Part shown: in pieces, positions 53,588 to 61,305 of the stretch
Position numbering within the stretch: the stretch's first letter is position 1
How the letters are laid out: each line of letters begins with the position of its first letter
Assembly (NCBI RefSeq): GCF_015291665.1
Contig: NZ_CP030048.1
Span: forward strand, 7,165,501-7,229,500
Direction of reading: 5' to 3'
Source: Bradyrhizobium sp. CCBAU 53338
Lineage (GTDB): Bacteria; Pseudomonadota; Alphaproteobacteria; Rhizobiales; Xanthobacteraceae
Length of the DNA stretch: 64,000 bases
The notes under the pieces: generated by a model
Told to the model about the DNA's origin: nothing
Seen by the model: the letters and a program-made list of their open reading frames with translations, nothing else
Database searches by the model: none
Made by a program: the position numbers and the translations under genes

Positions 53588-54898
53588 ATGACCGAGACCG
53601 CCGCTTCCGACTTCCGCCCGTCGCAACGACACATCCGCCTGGACACCATCCTGCGGCTGCGCTGGCTTGCGGTGCTTGGCCAGCTTGCGGCGATCTTCAT
53701 CGTGGCGCAGGGGCTCGAGTTCGACGTCGCGATCGTTCCCTGCGTCAGCATCATCGGCCTGTCGGCGACGCTCAATCTGGCGCTGCAGACCGCGGTCAAT
53801 CCGATGCAGCGGCTGGAGCCGATCCACGCCGCCGCGCTGCTGGCGCTGAACATCGTGGAACTGGCCGGGCTGTTGTTCTTCACCGGCGGCTTGCAGAACC
53901 CGTTCTCGTTCCTGTTCCTCGCGCCGGTCCTGATTTCGGCAACGGCCCTGCCCGCACGGCTGACTTTCGGTCTCGGCATTCTGGCCGTGGCCTGCGCCTC
54001 GATCCTGTTCTTCGTTCATTTCCCGCTGCCATGGGATTCCGAAGACCCGGTGGTGCTGCCGCCGATCTATCTCGTCGGCGTCTGGCTTTCGATCGTGCTC
54101 GCGATCGGCGTCACCAGCCTCTATTCGTTCCAGGTGACCGAGGAGGCGCGCAAGCTCGCCGACGCGCTCGCCGCGACCGAGCTGGTGCTGACGCGCGAGC
54201 AGCATCTGACCCAGATCGACGGACTTGCCGCTGCCGCCGCGCACGAGCTCGGCACGCCGCTCGCGACCATCTTCCTGATCTCGCGTGAGCTCGAGAAGAC
54301 GGTGAAGGACCCGAGTTTCGCCGCCGATCTGAAGACCTTGCGCGAACAGACGCAGCGATGCCGCGACATCCTGAGCAAGATCACGCAGCTCTCCTCGGCC
54401 GGCGCGCCGTTCGACCGCATGAAGCTGTCGGAGCTGATCGAGGAAGTGGTGGCGCCGCACCGCGATTTCGGCGTCGACATCAAGGTGCGGATCGCTGTGA
54501 CGACGACATCAGAGCCGGTCGGGTCGCGCAATCCGGCGGTGCTCTACGGCGTCGGCAACATCGTCGAGAACGCCGTCGATTTCGCCAACACCACCGTGGA
54601 AGTGAACGCGTGGTGGAACAACGACACGATCGAGATCGTGATCTCCGACGACGGCCCGGGCATTCCGCCCGACATCATGAAGCGGATCGGCGAGCCCTAT
54701 TTGTCGCGGCGGCGCGGCCAGGATGCCGGCGGCGGCCTCGGACTCGGCGTGTTCATTGCCCGCACGCTGCTCGAACGCACCGGCGCCAAGGTCTCGTTTA
54801 CCAACCGGACCTTTCCGGAACACGGTGCAGTGGTCCAGATCGCATGGCCGCGCGAGCGTTTTGAGGCTATCGAGAGCCTCGAAGAAACAATAGGATAG
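53588..54898 (+). CDS. regS: redox-sensing histidine kinase RegS (RegB/PrrB family)
   Basis: 436 residues from ATG 53588; TTG and GTG codons just upstream are in frame. Six membrane helices form the sensor and contain the quinone-binding heptad GGLQNPF (residues 100-106). The kinase core follows: phospho-acceptor His219 in AAAAHELGTPLATI, redox-active Cys258 in TQRCRDIL, and the N/G boxes NIVENAVDFA, SDDGPGIP, GGGLGLGVFIA. All residues known to matter in RegB are present, so it should sense the quinone pool and oxygen. With RegR it controls anaerobic, respiratory and, in Bradyrhizobium, nitrogen-fixation (fixR-nifA) genes. Confidence 0.95.
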   Translation: MTETAASDFRPSQRHIRLDTILRLRWLAVLGQLAAIFIVAQGLEFDVAIVPCVSIIGLSATLNLALQTAVNPMQRLEPIHAAALLALNIVELAGLLFFTGGLQNPFSFLFLAPVLISATALPARLTFGLGILAVACASILFFVHFPLPWDSEDPVVLPPIYLVGVWLSIVLAIGVTSLYSFQVTEEARKLADALAATELVLTREQHLTQIDGLAAAAAHELGTPLATIFLISRELEKTVKDPSFAADLKTLREQTQRCRDILSKITQLSSAGAPFDRMKLSELIEEVVAPHRDFGVDIKVRIAVTTTSEPVGSRNPAVLYGVGNIVENAVDFANTTVEVNAWWNNDTIEIVISDDGPGIPPDIMKRIGEPYLSRRRGQDAGGGLGLGVFIARTLLERTGAKVSFTNRTFPEHGAVVQIAWPRERFEAIESLEETIG

Positions 54899-55001
54899 GC
54901 CGCGACCTTGCGTCGCACGTGAGGCCGGATCGACTATTTGCGGCCTTGGCACCGCCCGATTGCGACGCCATATGTGGATGTGCAGGAGAGAGGAAAACAC
55001 C

Positions 55002-55556
55002 TTGAACGCCATCGCCGAACTGAACGAACAGACCGACCGCTCGCTTCTCATCGTGGAGGACGACAAGCCGTTTCTGGAGCGCCTGTCGCGCGCCATGGAA
55101 ACGCGCGGTTTTGCGGTGACGTCATGTGACACGGTCTCGGATGGCCTTGCGCAGATCGGCAAGTCGGCGCCGGCATTCGCCGTGGTCGATCTCAGGCTCG
55201 GTGACGGCAACGGTCTCGACGTCGTCTCCGCGCTGAAGAAGAAGCGCCCCGAAGCCCGTGCCATCGTGCTGACCGGCTATGGCAACATCGCCACCGCCGT
55301 CACCGCGGTGAAGATGGGCGCAATCGATTATCTCTCGAAGCCTGCGGACGCCGACGACGTCGTCGCGGCGCTGCTCTCGACCAGCGCCGAAAAATCCGAG
55401 CTGCCGGCGAACCCGATGTCGGCCGATCGCGTGCGCTGGGAGCACATCCAGCGCATCTACGAGATGTGCAACCGCAACGTCTCGGAAACGGCGCGCCGCC
55501 TCAACATGCACCGGCGTACGTTGCAGCGCATTCTGGCGAAGCGCGCGCCGCGGTAA
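55002..55556 (+). CDS. regR: response regulator RegR (RegA/PrrA/ActR family)
   Basis: 184 residues from TTG 55002, chosen because AGAGGAAA lies 5-12 bases upstream and it gives the family length; a start at 54960 would add 14 odd residues. Receiver domain: acidic pair in LLIVEDDKPF, phospho-acceptor Asp63 in AVVDLRLGDGNG, Thr in AIVLTGYGNIAT, Lys in YLSKPAD. A short proline/alanine linker and a Fis-type HTH (VSETARRLNMHRRTLQRIL) end it. It is phosphorylated by RegS and activates target promoters. It begins 104 bases after regS. Confidence 0.95.
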   Translation: MNAIAELNEQTDRSLLIVEDDKPFLERLSRAMETRGFAVTSCDTVSDGLAQIGKSAPAFAVVDLRLGDGNGLDVVSALKKKRPEARAIVLTGYGNIATAVTAVKMGAIDYLSKPADADDVVAALLSTSAEKSELPANPMSADRVRWEHIQRIYEMCNRNVSETARRLNMHRRTLQRILAKRAPR

Positions 55557-55568
55557 CGGTCTCGCAGC

Positions 55569-55594
55569 GTGGATTAGCCGAAGGCGTAATCCAC
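55569..55594. terminator. hairpin repeat after regR
   Basis: GTGGATTA (55569-55576) and TAATCCAC (55587-55594) with an inner GCC-GAA-GGC stem. It lies 12 bases after the regR stop and is the usual Bradyrhizobium repeat type; it may end regR transcription. Confidence 0.6.
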
Positions 55595-55623
55595 CGCTCC
55601 TCTTTCAGAGCGGACGGTAAAGA

Positions 55624-55651
55624 GGTGGGTCACGCCTACGGCTAACCCACC
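55624..55651. terminator. second hairpin repeat between regR and mmcB
   Basis: GGTGGGT (55624-55630) pairs with ACCCACC (55645-55651), with inner GCC-TAC-GGC. It faces the end of the convergent mmcB gene, 8 bases away. With the hairpin at 55569 it makes a paired boundary. Confidence 0.6.
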
Positions 55652-55659
55652 CCACGGAC

Positions 55660-56151
55660 TCATTCCCAAAACTCCGCGTGCCCCTGCGGATCGACCAGGC
55701 GGTTGATCCGAAGCGCCGCCGCCATGCCGAACCGCACCGTCATCTGCTTGCGCGTCGCCGCCGCGATCTTGTGCTCGGGCGCTTCGCACTGCATGTGCGC
55801 GCCATAGGCGTCGGCGATGATCAGGCCGGTGCCTTCAGGGAAGATCTCGCAGGGCAGGTCCTGCGTGAAGGCGAAGAACAAGCGGTCGCAATGAGCACGG
55901 TATTCGTGCCATTTCCGATCGGCGCGCAGGTCCTCGACCGATGATTTGATCTCGACGATCCAGATCTCGCCGCGCTCGTTCAGCGCCACGAGATCGGCGC
56001 GCCGGCCCGATGGCAAGGGCAATTCGCCGATGCAGGAAAAGCCGAGCGAGCGCAAGAGCCGCGCCGTGCCGCGCGCGATCGCGAGCGCCGTTTCCGACTG
56101 ACGACGGTCGGGCGGCGGAACAAGAACGATGTTGCGGGCGGGGCTCTCCAT
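55660..56151 (-). CDS. mmcB: MmcB-family DNA repair protein
   Basis: 163 residues, single domain. The fold is PD-(D/E)xK-like: helix RGTARLLRSLGFSCIGELPLPSGRRADLVAL provides the Asp, and EIWIVEIKSSVEDLRAD gives the E-x-K pair. The later lines KWHEYRAHCDRLFFAFTQDLP and GTGLIIADAYGAHMQC fit the family first linked with mitomycin C resistance in Caulobacter. It probably acts as a nuclease in alkylation or cross-link repair under SOS control; I do not see an unmistakable LexA box upstream. Confidence 0.88.
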   Translation of the reverse strand: MESPARNIVLVPPPDRRQSETALAIARGTARLLRSLGFSCIGELPLPSGRRADLVALNERGEIWIVEIKSSVEDLRADRKWHEYRAHCDRLFFAFTQDLPCEIFPEGTGLIIADAYGAHMQCEAPEHKIAAATRKQMTVRFGMAAALRINRLVDPQGHAEFWE

Positions 56152-56187
56152 GCGGGAAGATTAGCCGATTCCATCCCACCCGTCATT

Positions 56188-56203
56188 CCGGGGCGCGCCC
56201 CGG
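56188..56203. repeat. 16-bp perfect palindrome
   Basis: CCGGGGCG/CGCCCCGG, self-complementary without spacer, between the divergent mmcB and trehalose-synthase-like genes. Flanking CGTCATT and GACGACACC are those of a dispersed genus repeat. Confidence 0.6.
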
Positions 56204-56290
56204 GACGACACCGGAATCGCGGAACCTCCCCTCCCCCACGCACTTATCACGCAGCCGCCGCACCTCGGCGGAAGCATCGAGGCTGCGCGC

Positions 56291-57985
56291 ATGATCGACG
56301 ATCTCTGGTACAAGAACGCCATCATCTATTGCCTCTCCGTCGGCACCTACATGGACGCCGACGGTGACGGCGTCGGCGATTTCAAGGGGCTGCTCCGCCG
56401 GCTCGACTATCTGCACGGGCTCGGCATCACCACGATCTGGCTGATGCCATTCCAGACCTCGCCGGGCCGCGACGACGGCTACGACATCGCCGACTATTAC
56501 AGCGTCGATTCCCGTTATGGCACGCTCGGCGACTTCGTCGAATTCACCCATGGCTGCAGGCAGCGCGGCATCCGCGTCATCATCGACCTCGTCGTCAACC
56601 ACACCTCCGACCAGCATCACTGGTTCAAGCAGGCGCGGCGCGACAAGAACTCACCTTATCGCGACTGGTACGTCTGGTCCGACAAGAAGCCGGCCGGCGC
56701 CAACAAGGGCATGGTGTTTCCAGGCGTGCAGAAATCGACGTGGACGCGCGACAAGGACGCGGGGGCGTATTACTTCCATCGCTTCTACGATTTCCAGCCC
56801 GATCTCAACACGTCGAACCCGCGTGTGCAGGCGGAGATCCTGAAGATCATGGGCTTCTGGATCCAGCTCGGCGTCTCCGGCTTTCGCATGGACGCGGTGC
56901 CCTTCGTGATCTCCACCAAAGGCGCGAAAGTGAGGAAGCCGGTCGAGCAGTACGACATGCTGCGCAGCTTCCGCGAATTCCTGCAATGGCGCGAGGGCGA
57001 CGCCATCATCCTGGCCGAAGCCAACGTGCTGCCGGATACCGACATGGACTATTTCGGCGATGACGCCGACCGCATGCACATGATGTTCAACTTCCACGTC
57101 AACCAGCATCTGTTCTATGCGCTGGCGTCCGGCGACTCGCGCCCGCTGGCGAAGGCGCTGAAAGCAACCAAGCCGCGGCCGGCCTCGGCGCAATGGGGCC
57201 TGTTCCTGCGCAATCACGACGAGCTGGATCTGGGGCGCCTGACCAAGGCGCAGCGCGAGGCCGTGTTCAAGGCGTTCGGCCCCGACAACGACATGCAGCT
57301 TTACGACCGCGGCATCCGCCGCAGGCTTGCACCGATGCTCGGCGGCGACCGTCGGCGGCTCGAGCTCGCCTACAGCCTGATGTGCACGCTGCCCGGCACG
57401 CCCGTCATCCGCTACGGCGACGAGATCGCGATGGGCGATGATCTCTCGCTGCCCGAACGCAGTTGCGCGCGCACGCCGATGCAATGGTCGACCGAGCCGC
57501 AGGGCGGCTTCACCAGGAGCGACAAGCCGGCCTGCCCCGTGATCGACGAGGGGCCGTACGGCTATCCGCACGTCAACGTCGCCAAGCAAAGGCGCGATCC
57601 CAACTCGATGCTGAACTGGACCGAGCGCATCGTCCGCATGCGCAAGGAGGTGCCCGAGATCGGCTGGGGCGACTTTGCTGTTATCCCGACCCGCGATCCC
57701 GCCGTGTTCATCGTGCGCTATGACTGGCGCAACAATTCCGTGCTGTTCGTGCACAATCTCGACGAGAAGCCGCGCGAGACCGCCTTCTCGACCGGGTTGC
57801 CCGACGATGCCGGGGCTCACCTGATCAATCTGCTCGCGGAGGACCACAGCCACGCCGACAAGCGCGGCAAGCACCGCGTGGTGCTGGAGCCCTATGGCTA
57901 TCGCTGGTACCGGGTCGGCGGACTGGATTATCTGCTGAAGCGGAGTGATGTGGATGGGAAGACCGTGAAGGGAAAGAAGCAGTGA
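56291..57985 (+). CDS. GH13 trehalose-synthase-like glucosyltransferase
   Basis: 564 residues. GH13 barrel with DLWYKNAIIYCLSVGTYMDA, GVGDFKGLLRRLDYLHGLGI and DDGYDIADYYSVDSRYGTL. Catalytic residues: nucleophile Asp in GFRMDAVPFVIS, acid/base Glu in AIILAEANVLP and transition-state Asp in FLRNHDELDLG; VVNHTSDQHHWF is region I. The lines resemble maltose-trehalose converting enzymes (TreS) more than amylases. It lacks the maltokinase domain seen fused in some species. It probably interconverts maltose and trehalose in the cytoplasm. It is convergent with the alpha-glucosidase gene. Confidence 0.83.
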   Translation: MIDDLWYKNAIIYCLSVGTYMDADGDGVGDFKGLLRRLDYLHGLGITTIWLMPFQTSPGRDDGYDIADYYSVDSRYGTLGDFVEFTHGCRQRGIRVIIDLVVNHTSDQHHWFKQARRDKNSPYRDWYVWSDKKPAGANKGMVFPGVQKSTWTRDKDAGAYYFHRFYDFQPDLNTSNPRVQAEILKIMGFWIQLGVSGFRMDAVPFVISTKGAKVRKPVEQYDMLRSFREFLQWREGDAIILAEANVLPDTDMDYFGDDADRMHMMFNFHVNQHLFYALASGDSRPLAKALKATKPRPASAQWGLFLRNHDELDLGRLTKAQREAVFKAFGPDNDMQLYDRGIRRRLAPMLGGDRRRLELAYSLMCTLPGTPVIRYGDEIAMGDDLSLPERSCARTPMQWSTEPQGGFTRSDKPACPVIDEGPYGYPHVNVAKQRRDPNSMLNWTERIVRMRKEVPEIGWGDFAVIPTRDPAVFIVRYDWRNNSVLFVHNLDEKPRETAFSTGLPDDAGAHLINLLAEDHSHADKRGKHRVVLEPYGYRWYRVGGLDYLLKRSDVDGKTVKGKKQ

Positions 57986-58017
57986 TGTAGCCGCCGCTGT
58001 CGCGTCACCCTCCGCTG

Positions 58018-58045
58018 TCGTCTCGGACTAGCGAAGCGGAGACGA
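58018..58045. terminator. hairpin between the two GH13 genes
   Basis: TCGTCTC (58018-58024) and GAGACGA (58039-58045) form a 7-base stem with a 14-base loop, immediately before the stop of the minus-strand gene. Likely a shared terminator for the convergent pair. Confidence 0.5.
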
Positions 58046-58048
58046 TAG

Positions 58049-59656
58049 CTAAGAGGAACTCGGCGGCACGACCACCACGCCCTCATTCCCCCGCAGATCC
58101 AACACACCCTCCAGCCGTTCCCCCTCGCGATCGAGGAACGTCGACAGCAAGATCTCGCTGCCGAAGCGGAGCGCGCTGGTGGTGACGGCGATCGGCTCGG
58201 GGCCGAGATTGAGCACGATGACGAGCGAACGGCCCTCGGCTTCGCGGCGATAGACGAGCAGATCGCCCTGCGCGGCGATCGGGTGATAGTCGCCGGCGAC
58301 CAGCGCCGGCGAGTTCTTCCGCAACGCGATCAGGCGCCTGTAGAGGCTGAGAATCGAGCGCGTGTCGGCCTCGAGATTGACCACGTTCTCGCGGACATGG
58401 TCCGCCGGCAGCGGCAGCCACGGCCTCGCGTCCGAGAAGCCGGCGAAGTTCGATGCGTCCCACTGCATCGGCGTGCGGCAGCCGTCGCGCCCGACGCCGA
58501 TGCCGGGCACGTTCTTCTCGAAAGGATCTCGGACATCCTCGGGCGCGATGGCGAGCTGATGCATGCCGATCTCGTCGCCATAATAGAGCGTCGGCGTGCC
58601 GCGCAGGGTCAGCAGCAGCATGGCGGCGATTCGGGCCTGCTCGGGGCCGACGCGGCTGGCGACGCGCGGGCGATCGTGATTGCCGAGCACCCAGTTCGGC
58701 CAGGCGCCCCGCGGCAACGCCTTCTCATAGTCCTCGATGATCTTCTCGATCGAGCGCGCGCTCCAGAAGGTCGAGAGCAGCGCGAAATTGAACGGCATCT
58801 GCGCGCCGGTGAGATCGTTGCCGTAATAGGCCATCAGACGATGCAGCGGCAGATAGATCTCGCCGATCAGCACGCGCGCGGAATATGCGTCCGTCACGCG
58901 CCGCATCTCGGCGATGACGTCGTGCACCTCCGCCTGGTCGGTGGAATATTGCGTCAGGATCTTTTCGTTCGGCGGCCGGCCCTCGACGTAGTGCGGGTTG
59001 GGCGGATTGTCGCGAAACACGGCATCCTTGATCAGGTGCCAGATCACGTCGACGCGAAAGCCGTCGACGCCCTTCTCCAGCCAGAACCGCATCACGTCGT
59101 AGATCGCGGCGCGGACCTGCGGATTGCGCCAGTTGAGGTCCGGCTGCGCGGCGAGGAAGGCGTGGTAGTAGTACTGCCCCGTGGTCTCGTCGAACTGCCA
59201 CGCGCTGCCGCCGAACTCGGACAACCAGTTGTTCGGCACGCCGCCATCGGGCGCGGGATCGCGCCAGATGTACCAGTCGCGCTTGGGGTTGTCGCGCGAG
59301 GCGCAGCTCTCGACGAACCAGGGATGCCGGTCGGAGGTGTGGTTCGGCACGAGATCGAGGATCAGCTTCAGGCCGGCGTCATGCGCGGCCGCGAGCAGCG
59401 CGTCGAAGTCTTCCATCGTGCCGAACAGCGGATCGATGCCGGTATAGTCGCAGATGTCGTAGCCGAAATCGGCCATCGGCGAGGGGAAGATCGGCGACAG
59501 CCAGATCGCGTCGACGCCGAGCGACTTCACGTAAGGCAACCGCCGCAAGATGCCGGCGAGATCGCCGACGCCGTCACCGTCGCTGTCCTGAAAGGAGCGT
59601 GGATAGATCTGATAGAAGATCCCGTCGCGCCACCAAATCTCGCCGTCCCGTGCCAT
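58049..59656 (-). CDS. GH13 alpha-glucosidase (oligo-1,6-glucosidase type)
   Basis: 535 residues from ATG 59656. Typical opening WWRDGIFYQIYPRSFQDSDGDGVGDL. Catalytic residues: Asp in GFRVDVIWHLI, Glu in VLIGEIYLPL, Asp in WVLGNHDRPRV. VPNHTSDRHPWF and YGDEIGMHQ also belong to the oligo-1,6-glucosidase/alpha-glucosidase subfamily. No signal peptide, so cytosolic. It would free glucose from short alpha-glucosides such as maltose, isomaltose or trehalose breakdown products. It faces the trehalose-synthase-like gene tail to tail; the two probably work on the same small sugar pool. Confidence 0.9.
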   Translation of the reverse strand: MARDGEIWWRDGIFYQIYPRSFQDSDGDGVGDLAGILRRLPYVKSLGVDAIWLSPIFPSPMADFGYDICDYTGIDPLFGTMEDFDALLAAAHDAGLKLILDLVPNHTSDRHPWFVESCASRDNPKRDWYIWRDPAPDGGVPNNWLSEFGGSAWQFDETTGQYYYHAFLAAQPDLNWRNPQVRAAIYDVMRFWLEKGVDGFRVDVIWHLIKDAVFRDNPPNPHYVEGRPPNEKILTQYSTDQAEVHDVIAEMRRVTDAYSARVLIGEIYLPLHRLMAYYGNDLTGAQMPFNFALLSTFWSARSIEKIIEDYEKALPRGAWPNWVLGNHDRPRVASRVGPEQARIAAMLLLTLRGTPTLYYGDEIGMHQLAIAPEDVRDPFEKNVPGIGVGRDGCRTPMQWDASNFAGFSDARPWLPLPADHVRENVVNLEADTRSILSLYRRLIALRKNSPALVAGDYHPIAAQGDLLVYRREAEGRSLVIVLNLGPEPIAVTTSALRFGSEILLSTFLDREGERLEGVLDLRGNEGVVVVPPSSS

Positions 59657-59826
59657 CGGAAATCCCACCCGGAAATCTGTGCTTCGCGCGAAAGAACGCG
59701 GAAGCAACGCCCCGGTTCAAACAGCGACGCGAATTGGGACGGCCATGTGACGGCGGCGCGGCTGTTCCCGCGGCCGACCACGACTATTTTGCTTGGCGGC
59801 GCAGCAAAAATCGGCATTGTGAGGCC

Positions 59827-60498
59827 ATGACCGAGCAAACCGACACCCAACAAGCCAAGGCCGGCGCGATCATCGTCCCCGTGACGCTGTTCGAGCAGAA
59901 CTGCACCATCATCTGGGACGAACCCGGCAAGAAGGCGGTGGTGATCGACCCCGGCGGCGACGTGCCGAAGATCTTGGAAGCGATCAAGCAGACCGGCGCG
60001 ACCGTGGAGAAGATCTGGCTGACCCACGGCCATATCGACCATGTCGGCGGCGCGGCCGAGTTGCGCGACGCGCTGAAGGTGCCGATCGAAGGCCCGCATG
60101 CCGCGGACAAGTTTCTGCTCGACAACGTGGTGGAGAGCGGCGCGCGCTTCGGCATGACCGGGGTGCGCAATTTCGAGCCGGACCGCTGGCTCGACGAGGG
60201 CGACAGCGTGTCGATCGGCGGCTTGACCTTCGACATCCTGCATTGTCCCGGCCACTCGCCCGGGAGCGTGGTGTTCTACAACAAGGATTTGCGTTTCGCC
60301 CATGTCGGCGACGTGCTGTTCGCGGGCTCGGTCGGGCGCACCGACCTTCCCGGCGGCAGCCACGCCACGCTGATCAATTCGATCCTGACGAAGCTGCTGC
60401 CGCTCGGCGACGATGTCGGCTTCATCTGCGGCCACGGCGCCGGCTCGAGCATCGGCCAGGAGCGGATGACCAATCCGTTCATCACCGGCGAGATGTGA
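59827..60498 (+). CDS. MBL-fold hydrolase (glyoxalase II-like, YcbL type)
   Basis: 223 residues from ATG 59827. Metal ligands: LTHGHIDHVGGAAEL (HxHxDH), His in LHCPGHSPGSVVF, Asp in AHVGDVLFAGSVGRTDLPGG and His in FICGHGAGSSIGQE. GRTDLPGG and the length fit the YcbL/type III glyoxalase II-like group, which hydrolyses thioesters such as lactoylglutathione; persulfide dioxygenases lack this exact pattern. It starts about 170 bases from the divergent alpha-glucosidase. It ends 3 bases before the convergent HxlR gene. Confidence 0.9.
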   Translation: MTEQTDTQQAKAGAIIVPVTLFEQNCTIIWDEPGKKAVVIDPGGDVPKILEAIKQTGATVEKIWLTHGHIDHVGGAAELRDALKVPIEGPHAADKFLLDNVVESGARFGMTGVRNFEPDRWLDEGDSVSIGGLTFDILHCPGHSPGSVVFYNKDLRFAHVGDVLFAGSVGRTDLPGGSHATLINSILTKLLPLGDDVGFICGHGAGSSIGQERMTNPFITGEM

Positions 60499-60501
60499 GG
60501 T

Positions 60502-60867
60502 TCATTCGGCGGCGTCCGCGAGCGCCGCGCTCTCACTCAGGTTGCGCTCACCCCATTCGCGGATCGCAGCGACGACCGGCACAAAGCTCTTGCCCTTGCG
60601 GGTGAGACGATATTCGACCTTGGGCGGCACCTCGCCGAAATCCTTGCGATCGATGAGGCCGCTCGCGGTCAGCGCCTTCAATTCGCGGCTGAGCACGCGC
60701 GGAGTGATCTCGGCGCTGCCGGATGCGCCGCGCAAGAGGCCGCTGCGGATCTCGCCATAGCGGCGCGGGCCGTCCTTGAGATCCCAGACGATGCGCAGCT
60801 TGTACTTGCCGCTGATCATCTTCTGAAAGGCCGCGACCGGGCAGCTGCGTGGGGAAGCTCTTGCCAT
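60502..60867 (-). CDS. HxlR-family transcriptional regulator
   Basis: 121 residues from ATG 60867, GGAGGAGAC just before it. Winged helix: CPVAAFQKMISGKYKLRIVWDLKDGPRRYGEIR, then the recognition helix ITPRVLSRELKALTASGLI and the wing YRLTRKGKSFVPVVAAI. The single N-terminal Cys (SCPVAAF) is placed like the redox Cys of YodB/HypR-type members, so it may sense quinones or electrophiles. Divergent from the small monooxygenase-like gene, which is its probable target. Confidence 0.9.
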   Translation of the reverse strand: MARASPRSCPVAAFQKMISGKYKLRIVWDLKDGPRRYGEIRSGLLRGASGSAEITPRVLSRELKALTASGLIDRKDFGEVPPKVEYRLTRKGKSFVPVVAAIREWGERNLSESAALADAAE

Positions 60868-60916
60868 GCCGTCTCCTCCAAGTGCAGGAAGCCAGGATAG
60901 GAGCGGCGCCGAAAAA

Positions 60917-60943
60917 GTCCATACTATCAATTTTGTCCGTACT
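60917..60943. promoter_or_regulatory. direct repeat in the HxlR / monooxygenase control region
   Basis: GTCCATACT (60917-60925) and GTCCGTACT (60935-60943) are near-identical words 18 bases apart in the only AT-rich part of the 133-base divergent gap. They are a reasonable candidate for the HxlR operator. Confidence 0.45.
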
Positions 60944-61000
60944 TGCAGGATCGCATCCGGGCCGCAGATGATGCTGCACATGACGAACAGGGAGCGTCAC

Positions 61001-61303
61001 ATGAAGCACTTCATGATCAAGTACGAATTCAGGAACGGCGCGACGGAGGCCTGGCACCAGGAGATCGGCCGCTTCATCAAGGCGATCGACAGCGATCCCG
61101 AGTTGAAGGGGCGGATCGGCTATCGCGTCCTGAAGAACCGCGACGACGGCCACTATTTCCATCTCGCCAGCGTCGCTGACGAAGACGCGCAGAAGACGCT
61201 GCAATCACGCGACTTCTTCAAGCACTATTCCGCGATGACGCGGCAGGTCTCCGGCGGCGAGGTGACGGCAACGCCGATCGAGATGATCGACGCGACGGCG
61301 TGA
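61001..61303 (+). CDS. small ABM/dimeric-barrel-like protein, possible HxlR target
   Basis: 100 residues from ATG 61001, GGGAG six bases upstream. An alpha/beta ferredoxin-like fold is suggested: first strand MIKYEFRNGATEAWHQEI, helix IGRFIKAIDSDPELKG, strand IGYRVLKNRDDGHYFHLASVADE, helix AQKTLQSRDFFKHYSAMTRQV, last strand GEVTATPIEMI. This is like antibiotic-biosynthesis monooxygenase (ABM) or stress-responsive dimeric barrels. No cofactor site is obvious. It is divergent from the HxlR gene and convergent (2-base gap) with the esterase gene. Confidence 0.75.
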   Translation: MKHFMIKYEFRNGATEAWHQEIGRFIKAIDSDPELKGRIGYRVLKNRDDGHYFHLASVADEDAQKTLQSRDFFKHYSAMTRQVSGGEVTATPIEMIDATA

Positions 61304-61305
61304 GG

